Of a stretch of DNA of 64,000 bases, positions 47,752 to 57,060 are shown piece after piece (the first letter of the stretch is position 1; every line of letters starts with the position of its first letter). The DNA is from Novipirellula caenicola. GTDB taxonomy: Bacteria > Planctomycetota > Planctomycetia > Pirellulales > Pirellulaceae. The stretch is from NCBI RefSeq assembly GCF_039545035.1, contig NZ_BAABRO010000009.1:124001-188000 (forward strand), given 5' to 3'. The translations under genes and the position numbers were made by a program. A model generated the notes under the pieces. It was not told where the DNA came from. It made no database searches and saw nothing but the letters and a program-made list of their open reading frames with translations.

Positions 47752-48942
47752 CTAGCGACGAACAAACACGAACTCTCCGTCGTTTTCTTTCGCTAGACGC
47801 TGAAGCGCATCGGTTGTTTTTGTGTCGCCCATCGCGATGGCGTGGATGCGAGCCTTGCTGGTGCGGGTCGAGTTGAGTTCGCTGATGCGGTCCGCTGCTT
47901 TCGGAGCGAACTCGCCATCGGTCAAGACAAAGATCTCGTCAGGTTGCATCGAGAGTGCCTGCGCGACGGCAGGAAATGGATCGGTGCCGCCTGCGGGGCG
48001 ATATTGCTGCACCCAATGGATCCCGCGTTGCTTGTTCTCGGGAGTGGCAATTTGCAGGCCTGCTGCGAATGTGTCGAGATTGCTTCCAAAGAAGACGATC
48101 CCAAATTCGACACCCGGATTGAGCGATTCTAAGGAGGCGGTCAATTCGTTGGTGAGTTTCTGCCATCGCGAAGGATATCCCAGTTCGCGAGGATCTCGCA
48201 TGAATAATTTTTGATCTTTTGCATCGAGGCCTATCCTGCGGGCTTCTGCGAGTTTGTCTTCCGTCCGCGTCAGCCCCAATGCCCTCTGCATGCTGCCTGA
48301 TGCGTCGGCGACAAACATGATCTTTCCGCCATTGATCGGAATGCCAAAGTATCCTGCCCCTCCTGGAGCTTCACCCGTTCCTGTGTCCGCTTCGGCTCCG
48401 CTGTCGCCTTGTGCTTCACCTTGCGAGCCGTGCTGCGAGTCCGCAACAGCGGCCTGAGAAGTAATTGGGATCAATCGCAATGTCGGTAGCTTCATGGGCC
48501 ATGCCACAGCGGCTGGGAGTGACGAGGCGGATGACACATTTGGTAGTTCCACGTCGTTGATTTTGGGACTCAGATCCACATCCACTTTCGACTCACGGAG
48601 CTCCAGGACTTCCAGTGGTGTCTCCGGTAGAGGCTCGATACGCGTCAGCGGTACATGGGGAGATCGGTTGTCCAGTCGCGTCTTAAGTACAAGCGTTTCC
48701 ACTTCAGCGGGTGCAGCGATTGTCAGCGCGAGTGCTAACAACAGAACGAGGTGAACAAGGGTCGAAGCTAAAAACGATTTGTAACGACGAGGACGCGGAT
48801 TAGGCGAAACTAAAGCTTGCGTCTGCACCGGAACGGCAACAAAACACGGTCCATTTCGCGATGATTCGCTGGACGAGGCCAGGATGTCGTCGCTGCTTTG
48901 CGGAGGAGAGCCTGCGGCATTCATGGAGTTGACTCGAAGCAT
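47752..48942 (-). CDS. Membrane-anchored von Willebrand factor A (VWA) protein
   Basis: The protein has 396 residues from ATG 48942 (ATG 48924 also possible; a longer frame to 49152 lacks support). One transmembrane helix follows a basic stretch (FLASTLVHLVLLLALALTIA), then a proline-rich linker with a TonB-like pattern. The C-terminal ~200 residues are a VWA domain with a MIDAS metal site: DASGSM, the AGGTDPF threonine loop, and VLTDGEF. Planctomycetes have many such anchored VWA proteins, which probably bind partners in the cell envelope. No gene partner is adjacent. The function is binding, of unknown ligand. Confidence 0.85.
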   Translation of the reverse strand: MLRVNSMNAAGSPPQSSDDILASSSESSRNGPCFVAVPVQTQALVSPNPRPRRYKSFLASTLVHLVLLLALALTIAAPAEVETLVLKTRLDNRSPHVPLTRIEPLPETPLEVLELRESKVDVDLSPKINDVELPNVSSASSLPAAVAWPMKLPTLRLIPITSQAAVADSQHGSQGEAQGDSGAEADTGTGEAPGGAGYFGIPINGGKIMFVADASGSMQRALGLTRTEDKLAEARRIGLDAKDQKLFMRDPRELGYPSRWQKLTNELTASLESLNPGVEFGIVFFGSNLDTFAAGLQIATPENKQRGIHWVQQYRPAGGTDPFPAVAQALSMQPDEIFVLTDGEFAPKAADRISELNSTRTSKARIHAIAMGDTKTTDALQRLAKENDGEFVFVRR

Positions 48943-50360
48943 GTTGCGACAGCGAGGTTGATCATGGAATCCGATGGACGTGTTTTCGATCCGTCTCGAT
49001 TGTAGCCCCTGAGATGAGTGAGGAGAAGCGAAATGGGGGCAAACGTTGTCGTCGATCCGACTGGCGTGCTCGTCATCGCTGAGTGCGGGTGCAACGGCAT
49101 GAAAATCGCAGGTTGCGAGAGTGGCCGTGTGCAATGCGATGCGTCTGTACACTTTAGAGCACGATACAAACTCCTTTTACTCGTCTACGGTTGTTCGTGA
49201 GCGAGTCGAGGGATTGCTCGGTCGGGATTTACAGGAAAATAAGATGACAGGAAAATGAAAAAGCTATCGTCGCGATCAGAGAATTTTTCTGTCGCACCAA
49301 TTTTTCTGTCTTTGGCCAATCGAACGTCGGCTGCGGGAAGAATATGTGAGCGGCAGAAGAACTGCTGGGCTCGTCGCGACCGGGCGGCTTGCGCCGCTCC
49401 GCTAAATAAACCGGCGTTATCCGACAGCGCTTTGCTGGATGCACCCTTCTTAATCTTCTTCGGTTGTTCGTGAGCGAGTCGAGGGATTGCGCGGTCGGGA
49501 TTTACAGGAAAATAGATGACAGGAAAATGAAAAAGCTATCGTCGCGATCAGAGAATTTTTCTGTCGCACCAATCTTTCTGTCTTTGGCTAATCGAACGTC
49601 GGCTGCGGGAAGAATATGTGAGCGGCAGAAGGACTGCCGGGCTCGTCGCGATCCGGACGGTTTGATGCGTCCGTTTTACTCGCCGTGACCGGGCGGCTTG
49701 CGCCGCACCGCTAGGTAAACCGGCGTCATCCGGCAGCGATTTGGTGGACGCACCCTTCTTGATTTTCTACGGCTGCTCGTGAGCGAGGCGGGGGATTGCG
49801 CGGTCGAGATTTACAGGAAAATAGATGACAGGAAAATGAAAGAGCTATCGTGGCGATCAGAGAATTTTTCTGTCGCACCAATATTTCTGTCTTTGGCCAA
49901 TCGAACGTTGGCTGCAGGAGGAAACGGTGAGTGCGAGAGAGACAGCCGGGCTCGTCGCGATCCGGGCGGTTTGAGTCGTCCGTTTTTACTCGCTGCGACC
50001 GGGCGGCTTGCGCCGCACCGCTAAATAAAACCAGCGTCATCCGGCAACGATTTGCTGGATGCACCCTTCTTAATCTTCTGCGGTTGTTCGTGATCGAGGA
50101 GGATTGCGCGGTCGGGATTTACAGGAAAATAGATGACAGGAAAATGAAAGAGCTATCGTGGCGATCAGAGAATTTTTCTGTCGCACCAAACTTTCTGTTT
50201 TTGGCTAATCGAATGTCGTCTGTGGGAAGAATAGATGAGTGGCAGGAAGAACGCTGGGGCTCGTCGTGACCGGGCGGCTTGCGCCGCACCGCTAGGTAAG
50301 GCCTGCGGAAACCGACCCTCCTTTGCTGGAGGGATCTTTAGCAAGATCCACCACGGGCGG
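48943..50360. repeat. Four copies of the ~300-bp hairpin repeat family (group 4)
   Basis: Copies start at about 49245, 49518, 49827 and 50135 (spacing 273, 309, 308 bp). The last ends near 50300, just before a GGAGGGATCTTTAGCAAGATCC hairpin-like element. Segment 48943-49190 is non-repetitive with no gene called. Confidence 0.85.
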
Positions 50361-51632
50361 TTAGATGAACTGGTTTGCTAGGACCTGCATCGTTTCGCGT
50401 TGCCGCTTCTGTACGAATTGACGGGCCGCCTCGGTCTTGGCTTTCGCCGCTGCAAAGTCGCTGGCCATTGCGACGACGGCGTCGGGGATCTTTGCGGATT
50501 GATCTTCGTCGTCAAGGTCGAACAGCCAATCCCCCAGTCCGATGTCTTGCCACATGAACCCTTTGCTCGTCTGCTCGGCGAACCGGCATACGATCGCGGG
50601 GATGCCGTTGCCGACTGCCATGATCGGTGAATGCATCTCGCTGCCAAACAGTCCTGCACTGCGTACATAAACGCTCAGTGCTTCGTCGGTCAGCCAAAAG
50701 TTCTCTCGCCATACGACTCGCGGTTTCACATCCGCAGGCAGCTTGTCGTACAAGTTTTCTTTGCCCACCTTCATCTGCGTCATGTCCTCGGGACACAGCA
50801 GGACTTTTAAATCGGTTTCGCGAACCACGCGGATAATCGACTCTAGGATCGGTGCGTGATCACGCTCCTTCATCGCTTCGTTATGCGCATGCCGCTTGGG
50901 ATCGATGTCGCGTTTCTTGCTGGGGATCGTCCAGTACGGTGTGTATCGCAATCGCGACTGACAACACAGGAATTTGCCTTCTTCGAGGCCATTGGCTTTG
51001 AGGAACGCAGTGGCGGCGGCGTCGTCACGCAAATCACAAGCGAATGCACCGTCCGGCCCAAACTCCATCACCGGGCAATCGACGCCTTGTTCTTTTGCCA
51101 GTGCTAACGACACCGAATCACGAAAAAATACGAACTTCGCTTTACTGAGCAGTTCCTTGTCATCACCGGACAAGAATGAACCGTGAGTGATCCCGTAGAC
51201 GCCAAACGGTTTGCCGGTGTGTTTGACGTAGGCCGCGACATCGCGAGCGGCGACCAGGGACGGGCCTGATCCGTGCAGCAAAAATTCGGACCATTTGATC
51301 GCGTCTTGCAGCTCGGCGCTAGACGCGGTGCCATCGCCGCGGATCGAGCCTTTGACGATCTTCAAATTTGGAAATCGCCCGTGTTCCATCGCGGCGACCT
51401 CATCGGTCAAATCGCCCGAAGCCCACAGGATGACCTCGGCGTCGGGCAGGTGTTTTTCGATTAACGCCAACACGCCAGGCGTATGAGCGATGTCGCCAAT
51501 GTTGACCACCTGCCATGATGAACGTAGCAGAATGCGAGGGCGTTTCGATTGGGCAGCGAACGCAGGGCTCGCCAGCGATGTCGTCAGAGTCGCAGCCAAG
51601 CTGGACTGTAGGAAAGTTCGTCGTTTCATCAT
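50361..51632 (-). CDS. Tat-exported polysaccharide pyruvyl transferase-like protein
   Basis: The protein has 423 residues; two adjacent ATGs (51632, 51629) are possible starts. The N-terminus is a twin-arginine signal (MKRRTFLQSSLAATLTTSLA). The body matches the polysaccharide pyruvyl transferase family (GT-B-like fold): NIGDIAHTPGVLALIEKHLP, GYGxGP-like LLHGSGPSLVAARDVA, FVFFRDSVSLALAKEQGVD, and SEMHSPIMAVGNGIPAIVCR with the conserved His. The family normally adds pyruvate ketals to polysaccharides from phosphoenolpyruvate in the cytoplasm. Export by Tat is therefore odd and suggests a different, extracytoplasmic activity. It is followed by the tandem repeat array at its 5' side. Confidence 0.85.
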   Translation of the reverse strand: MMKRRTFLQSSLAATLTTSLASPAFAAQSKRPRILLRSSWQVVNIGDIAHTPGVLALIEKHLPDAEVILWASGDLTDEVAAMEHGRFPNLKIVKGSIRGDGTASSAELQDAIKWSEFLLHGSGPSLVAARDVAAYVKHTGKPFGVYGITHGSFLSGDDKELLSKAKFVFFRDSVSLALAKEQGVDCPVMEFGPDGAFACDLRDDAAATAFLKANGLEEGKFLCCQSRLRYTPYWTIPSKKRDIDPKRHAHNEAMKERDHAPILESIIRVVRETDLKVLLCPEDMTQMKVGKENLYDKLPADVKPRVVWRENFWLTDEALSVYVRSAGLFGSEMHSPIMAVGNGIPAIVCRFAEQTSKGFMWQDIGLGDWLFDLDDEDQSAKIPDAVVAMASDFAAAKAKTEAARQFVQKRQRETMQVLANQFI

Positions 51633-51651
51633 GGTAGCGTTTTGGTACTGG

Positions 51652-53549
51652 GTAGCGGAACTCGTCAAGAGTTTCAGCAGAGATTTCGTATTGGGTAGCG
51701 GAACTCGTCAAGAGTTTCGATGGGGTTAGGTTTTGCTGGAGCGTGTCAAGAGTCTGTTAATTTAATTGAAATGCAATTCGCAGTGGTGAGCCGTGGGCCG
51801 TAAGGCACCGGGCGGCGCGTGAGACCCGGCCGCTTACGCGTCACGGCTCAGTTGTTCAACGTTGTGTCAAAAGTCTCGATGTGGTTGGTGTGTCCGACGG
51901 ACTAGGAAGTCCATCGTACGACTAAAACAACAAGCCGTTGACGGCTTCCGCTACTTGCGGTCGCGTTTTGGTACTAGGTAGCGGAACTCGTCAAGAGTTT
52001 CGATGCGGTGGGGATTAACGTGCTGTTTTAACGATCTGGCAATCCAGGTGAAGTGTGAATCGCAGTGGTGAGCCGTGGGCCGTGAGGCACCGGGTGGCGC
52101 GTGAGACCCGGCCGCTTACGCGTCACGGCTCAGTTGTTCAACGTTCTGGCAAGCGACTCGATGTGGTTGGCGCATTCGACGGACTAGGAAGTCCATCGTA
52201 CGACTAAGACAACAAGCCGTTGACGACTTCCGTTACTTTCGGTCGCGTTTTGGTATCAGGTAGCGGAACTCGTCAAGAGTTTCGATGCGGTGGGGATTAA
52301 CGTGCTGTTTTAACGATCTGGCAATCCAGGTGAAGTGTGGATCGCAGTGGTGAGCCGTGGGGCGTGAGACGCCGGGTGGCGCGTGAGACCCGGCCGCTTA
52401 CGCGTCACGGCTCAGTTGATCAACGTTGTGTCAAGCGTCTCGGGGCGTTTAGTGTACCCGACGAAAGTCTTGACGACTTCCGCTACTTTCGGTCGCGTTT
52501 TGGTATCAGGTAGCGGAACTCGTCAAGAGTTTCGAAGCAGTCAGGATTAACGTGCTGCTCTAGCGATTTGGAAATCCAGGTGAAGTGTGAATCCTAGTGG
52601 TGAGACCCGGCCGCTTACGCGTCACGGCTCAGTTGTTCAACGTTCTGTCAAGCGACTCGATGTGGTTGGTGTATCCGACGGACTAGGAAGTCCATCGTAC
52701 GACTAAGACAACAAGCCGTTGACGACTTCCGCTACTTTCGGTCGCGTTTTCGTATCAGGTAGCGGAACTCGTCAAGAGTTTCGATGGGGTCAGTGTTCAT
52801 GTGCTTCGTCAACGATCTGGCAATCCAGGTGAAGTGTGAATCGCAGTGGTGAGGCGTGGGCCGTAAGGCACCGGGTAATTTGTGAGACCCGGCCGCTTAC
52901 GCGTCACGGCTCAGTTGTTCAACGTTCTTTCAAGCGTCTCATTGTGGTTGGTGTATTCGACGGACTAGGAAGTCCATCGTACGACAAAGACAACAAGCCG
53001 TTGACGACTTCCGTTACTTTCGGTCGCGTTTTCGTATCAGGTAGCGGAACTCGTCAAGAGTTTCGATGCGGTTAGGATTAACGTGCTGCTTTAACGATTT
53101 GGCAATCTAGGTGAAGTATGAATCGCAGTGGTGAGCCGTGGGCCGTAAGGCACCGGGTGGCGCGTGAGACCCGGCCGCTTACGCGTCACGGCTCAGTTGT
53201 TTCACATTGTGTCAAGCGTCTCGGGGCGTTTAGTGTACCCGACGAAAGTCTTGACGACTTCCGCTACTTTCGGTCGCGTTTTCGTATCAGGTAGCGGAAC
53301 TCGTCAAGAGTTTCGATGCGGTTAGGATTAACGTGCTGCTTTAACGATCTGGCAATCCAGGTGAAGGGTGAATCACAGTGGTGAGCCGTGGGCCGTAAGG
53401 CACCGGGTGGCGCGTGAGACCCGGCCGCTTACGCGTCACGCCTCAGTTGCTCAATGTTGTGTCAAGCGTCTCGATGTGGTTGGCGCATTCGACGGACTAG
53501 GAAGTCCATCGTACGACTAAAACAACAAGCCGTTGACGACTTCCGCTAC
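51652..53549. repeat. Seven-unit mosaic tandem array of 250-283-bp hairpin units
   Basis: Units begin with GTAGCGGAACTCGTCAAGAG at 51695, 51978, 52260, 52510, 52759, 53041 and 53291; a partial extra start lies at 51652. Each unit has a hairpin GTGAGCCGTGGGCCGTAAGG...CACGGCTCA, then usually a GGACTAGGAAGTCC hairpin, and ends with GACGACTTCCGCTAC, the inverse of the unit start. Units 3 and 6 swap the second hairpin for GACGAAAGTCTTGACG, and unit 4 lacks most of the first. Single modules occur elsewhere in the window (4.95, 10.13 and 11.3 kb). Confidence 0.9.
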
Positions 53550-53596
53550 GCTTGACTTGCATTGGTTCAGTACGGCAACTCTTTTGGGAAGATTCG

Positions 53597-54607
53597 TTAG
53601 CGAGGGGTGGTGGAGGATTCTTTTGAATTTAATGCGTTGATGTTGGCGGCTTGATGCAGCTTCATCATCTCGGCGTCGCTGATCGCTCGATCGAAGACGG
53701 CGAGGCCTCCGAAGCGACCGATCGTTGCTTCGCGTGTGAACGACCCGACGGCGTAACGAGCGCCGACGGTGAAGTCCGATCCGCCTCCGGGTTTGGTTTT
53801 GGCATGCTTTTCCGCGTCGTAACCAAAAATGCCTCGGCCGTGATAATACGGGTTCATCCCGCGGTCTTTGCCATCAGGTCCTTCACTGGTGAAGTAGCGA
53901 TCATTGCGTCGGTCTTTCGCCGCGTCGAGTTCTCGTTTGTCGAGCACGCCGTTGATGTACGCGCGAATGTAGTCGCCGTCATAGGTGAACCCCAATGTGC
54001 ACCAGCGATCGGTGGGCACGGTTTGCCGGGTCGCTGCGTAATCGGCACACCACGGAAACGCACTGCCGTCGGCACGCCGCGTCACTCCGCCTTCGCTAGA
54101 GATGTGAGGTACCAATTGGTTTGGGCCGCCGTAAGTTGGCATGTTCATTAACATCGCGTATTGCCGCGTTCCCGAATCGTCGTTCGCTCCTTTCCCTTCG
54201 CTCCACATCCCTGCGATCGTCCGGCTCTGACGCAAGTTGTGGATGTTGACGACCGCAAACATGCTGACTTGGGCCTCAGGACCATGAATGTTCAAATCAC
54301 CCGTCTCGGCATACGGGATTTTGAAGTACTGTTTGCCATTCAAGTTCGCGGCGTAGCCTGAAAAAGGACCGCCTTCGACTCGGTTGATCGGTCCGTCGAC
54401 TTCGGCTAACGGATAGCTCTGCTCGCTGCCGATCGATTTCCGCGACTGGCCCGCGGGTTCGCCAAAGGTCCAAAATGCAACCAGTCCAGGCATCTGGGTG
54501 ACGATGGTCGCGTCACCGCTGGGGCGTGTGTCTTTCGATTCAGAGGTATCCGCGTAGGACGCAGTGCAAATGAGAATGGCGAACGCAAATGAGAGAGCGA
54601 GTTTCAT
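53597..54607 (-). CDS. Secreted LamG/concanavalin-like domain protein
   Basis: The protein has 336 residues from ATG 54607, where a signal peptide begins ([18 protein letters not shown]). The mature part is a LamG-type beta sandwich: [15 protein letters not shown] at the start, [51 protein letters not shown] and the closing [20 protein letters not shown]. Such domains bind glycans or proteins outside the cell; catalytic motifs are not visible. It precedes, on the same strand, nothing closer than the repeat array, and is itself downstream of the sugar isomerase/epimerase gene (227-bp gap), so it could belong to that catabolic set. Confidence 0.85.
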   Translation of the reverse strand: MKLALSFAFAILICTASYADTSESKDTRPSGDATIVTQMPGLVAFWTFGEPAGQSRKSIGSEQSYPLAEVDGPINRVEGGPFSGYAANLNGKQYFKIPYAETGDLNIHGPEAQVSMFAVVNIHNLRQSRTIAGMWSEGKGANDDSGTRQYAMLMNMPTYGGPNQLVPHISSEGGVTRRADGSAFPWCADYAATRQTVPTDRWCTLGFTYDGDYIRAYINGVLDKRELDAAKDRRNDRYFTSEGPDGKDRGMNPYYHGRGIFGYDAEKHAKTKPGGGSDFTVGARYAVGSFTREATIGRFGGLAVFDRAISDAEMMKLHQAANINALNSKESSTTPR

Positions 54608-54710
54608 TGGTGGGTATCGTTGGGGAAGGAAGGTCGTGGGGCTTGCCAAAGATTACTGAGTGTATCAACACGGGAGGAAACGTGGCGTGGATTCTGGGGG
54701 GCGAAGGGGG

Positions 54711-54816
54711 CGATACTGAAGGGACTAGTACTGAAATGGGCCAATACCGAAGGGATCAATACTGTAAGGGGCCAATGCCGAAAGGGACTAATACCGAAGG
54801 GCCAATACTGGAAGGG
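54711..54816. repeat. Degenerate ~15-bp tandem repeat
   Basis: Seven imperfect units of the type CCAATACTGAAGGGA occupy the spacer between the LamG-like gene and the isomerase gene. The hairpin GGACGTGTAGCCACGTCC follows immediately. Confidence 0.7.
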
Positions 54817-54833
54817 ACGTGTAGCCACGTCCA

Positions 54834-55730
54834 CTACGGCCAGTGTTGGGCGATCTTTTGTTTCAGGAATTCGACGCTGCGGGCGAGTTGATCCATGCCG
54901 TCGACGCCGTCTTCGATACTGATCCAGCCGCCGAAGCCGACTCGTTTCAGTTCACTGAAGATCGCGTCGTAGTCGTTCAGCCCTTTGCCGATCTCGCCGT
55001 GGCTGAGTCGTTTTGCGTACCCGACCGCGCCGCCTTCTTCGCGTCGCAGGTCCTCCAGCGTTCCTTCGATCAGATAGCGGTCGCTGGCGTGCATCGTCAC
55101 GACACGGTGCGAAACTCGTCGCAGCAGTTCGATCGGATCTTCGCCTGCAAGGTACGTGTTACTCGGATCATAGTTAACACCAAAATGCGGGTGGTCGATG
55201 CGATCGACGATTTGACAAAAAATATCCATTTTCTGAGCAAACTCGGGATATTCCCAAAAGTCGTCCTTGTAGTGGTTTTCGATGATCAGCGTGATCCCGC
55301 GATCGGCAGCAAATGGCAAACACGCCTGGATCGAATCGACCGCGTACGTGACACCTTCGTCGATCGTCAGCTCGGGCCGCCGTTGACCGCTGAGGACTCG
55401 GCAATACGAACCGCCAAACGCATGAGTCATCTCGATCCAGCGTTTTTGTTTGGCGATTTCTTGCTCTCGAAACGCGGCGTCAGGATGGGTAAAGTCGGGT
55501 GAGCAGCACATCATTGGGATGACTTTGCCGTGGTCTTCGACTTGCTTGCGAAACCGCGACCAATTCGATTCGTCCGCCATCTCGAGAAACCCCGCATACC
55601 ACTCCAGCCCCTGGATATCGAGTTTCGAAGCGAGTTCAATCCACTCGCTGACACTCATCGTGCCATCTTTGCAGAGTGCCTGCATGAACGCTTTGGGAAA
55701 GGCCGCAAGTTTGGGTGTGTGTGTTGGCAT
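54834..55730 (-). CDS. Sugar phosphate isomerase/epimerase (xylose isomerase-like TIM barrel)
   Basis: The protein has 298 residues with no signal peptide, so it is cytoplasmic. The sequence follows the xylose isomerase-like/AP endonuclease-2 barrel: SVSEWIELASKLDIQGLEWY with the metal-binding Glu, RVLSGQRRPELTIDEGVTYA, RGITLIIENHYKDDFWEYPE, HFGVNYDPSNTYLAGEDP, VVTMHASDRYLIEGTLEDL and GGWISIEDGVDGMDQLARS. Its metal site would be formed by the Glu, Asp and His residues in these segments. It probably isomerises or epimerises a sugar or sugar phosphate. The alcohol dehydrogenase and hexulose-phosphate synthase-like genes lie upstream on the same strand, implying one sugar pathway. Its stop codon falls within a GTAGTGGACGTGGCTACACG hairpin. 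Confidence 0.9.
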   Translation of the reverse strand: MPTHTPKLAAFPKAFMQALCKDGTMSVSEWIELASKLDIQGLEWYAGFLEMADESNWSRFRKQVEDHGKVIPMMCCSPDFTHPDAAFREQEIAKQKRWIEMTHAFGGSYCRVLSGQRRPELTIDEGVTYAVDSIQACLPFAADRGITLIIENHYKDDFWEYPEFAQKMDIFCQIVDRIDHPHFGVNYDPSNTYLAGEDPIELLRRVSHRVVTMHASDRYLIEGTLEDLRREEGGAVGYAKRLSHGEIGKGLNDYDAIFSELKRVGFGGWISIEDGVDGMDQLARSVEFLKQKIAQHWP

Positions 55731-55888
55731 TGCTCGATTGGATGATGATGATGTGTTGTTGATTTGTAGTGGATCTTGCTAAAGATCCTGGCGGCATTGG
55801 CGGCTGGGGGAACGTTGTGGCGATGCTCTGTGGGGAGGGGCGGTGCCCTGCGCGGAGGGACGTGTAGCCACGTCCACTACCGAAGGCC

Positions 55889-56914
55889 CTACACCGGCTT
55901 CAGCACCGATTTGACGACTTCGCCGCGATGCATCTTTTCAAACGCTTCGTGCCACTGGGTGATTGGCCATACGCCGCCGATGATCGGTTTGACGTCCAAT
56001 TGGCCGCTGCTCAGCAGAGCGATCACCCGTTCCCAGATTGGCCAATTGTGACTGAAACTGCCTTGCAGTCGCACGTTTTTTTGGACCAGTGGATCGAGGT
56101 TGAACCCCAGTGGTTGCGGGCCCCAGCCGACTTTCGAGATCCAGCCGGCCGGACGGACCAAGTCCATTGCGATCTGCAGCGTGATGCTGGCGCCGGCAGC
56201 ATCGATCACTCCGTTGCACCCGAGTCCATCACGCTCGGTTGCCCACGGTTTCGCATCGCCAATGATCGCATCGCAGCCATATTGCTCGGCGATTTCGAGT
56301 CGGTGGCGATCGGATTCGAGTCCCACGATTGCGACTTCGGCACCACACAGTCGCGCCATCGCGGCGCACAGGATTCCGATCGTGCCAGGACCGAGCACGA
56401 CAATGCGGTCCCCCGGTTCGATCGAAGCGTTCTTGACGACGGCGTTGTAGGCGACGCAGCAGGGTTCGGTCAGACAGGCATGTTCAAACGGCAAGGCATC
56501 GGGAATGGCATGCAGGATCCGCGAGGGAACGCGGACGAATTTGGTCATTGCCCCGTTCACACCGTAACCAAACCCTTTACGAGTCGGGTCGAGGTTATAC
56601 AGTCCCCGGCGTGACATCGGATTTTGTTGATCGATGATCGCAGCGGTTTCGCTGACCACACGATCACCTTCGCTCCAGCCATCGACATTCGCACCGAGTT
56701 CAACAATGTTGCCGCCGAATTCGTGACCGAGCACGACTGGGTAATTGACGGGCCACGAGTGGTCCGCAGTCCACTGGTGTAGATCGCTGCCACAGACGCC
56801 AACGTTAGCGACCTGTAGCAGCACATCGTCGGGCCCAATCGCCGGCCGATCGAGTTCGCGAATTTCGACGCATCCTTTTTCAGGAGCAAAGTTCACCACC
56901 GCAGCAGATTTCAT
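55889..56914 (-). CDS. Zinc-dependent alcohol/polyol dehydrogenase (MDR family)
   Basis: The 341-residue cytoplasmic NAD(P)-dependent enzyme has the catalytic zinc site of medium-chain dehydrogenases: Cys41 in GVCGSDLHQW, and His64-Glu65 in VVLGHEFGG. The nucleotide fold motif is IVVLGPGTIGILCAAMARLC. The four-cysteine loop that binds a structural zinc in most relatives is replaced here by IIDQQNPMSRRGLYNLDPTR, which has no cysteine. Relatives include sorbitol, threonine and galactitol dehydrogenases. Located 160 bp upstream of the sugar isomerase/epimerase gene and 116 bp downstream of the hexulose-phosphate synthase-like gene, it probably oxidises a polyol or sugar in the same pathway. Confidence 0.92.
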   Translation of the reverse strand: MKSAAVVNFAPEKGCVEIRELDRPAIGPDDVLLQVANVGVCGSDLHQWTADHSWPVNYPVVLGHEFGGNIVELGANVDGWSEGDRVVSETAAIIDQQNPMSRRGLYNLDPTRKGFGYGVNGAMTKFVRVPSRILHAIPDALPFEHACLTEPCCVAYNAVVKNASIEPGDRIVVLGPGTIGILCAAMARLCGAEVAIVGLESDRHRLEIAEQYGCDAIIGDAKPWATERDGLGCNGVIDAAGASITLQIAMDLVRPAGWISKVGWGPQPLGFNLDPLVQKNVRLQGSFSHNWPIWERVIALLSSGQLDVKPIIGGVWPITQWHEAFEKMHRGEVVKSVLKPV

Positions 56915-56960
56915 GATTCCAACTTTTCACTCAAGTAACGTAGTCCAGGCTGCCAGCCTG

Positions 56961-57060
56961 TCATCCTCTCCCCACCCTTCCTCTTCCGCTTTCTTCTCTC
57001 TCCCGTCTCCCGTCTCCGTCTCCTCACTCCTCACTCCTCACTCCTCACTTTCTTCCCCTT
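56961..57060. repeat. Pyrimidine-rich simple repeat at the 3' end of the HPS-like gene
   Basis: CTCCCGT and TCCTCAC units in tandem (for example CTCCTCACTCCTCACTCC). The CDS ends inside it, so the number of units sets the C-terminus. Confidence 0.7.

Noticed and set aside
48943-49152. Longer start for the VWA protein
   Set aside because: No ribosome site and no similarity; the membrane anchor fits the shorter start.
41220-50270. Many 60-140-codon frames inside the 300-bp repeats, on both strands
   Set aside because: They are produced by repeat copies, vary by frameshift between copies, and both strands are equally open.
51652-53549. Possible CRISPR array
   Set aside because: Repeat units are 250-283 bp, contain several hairpins, have no 28-38-bp repeat with unique 30-40-bp spacers, and no cas genes are nearby.
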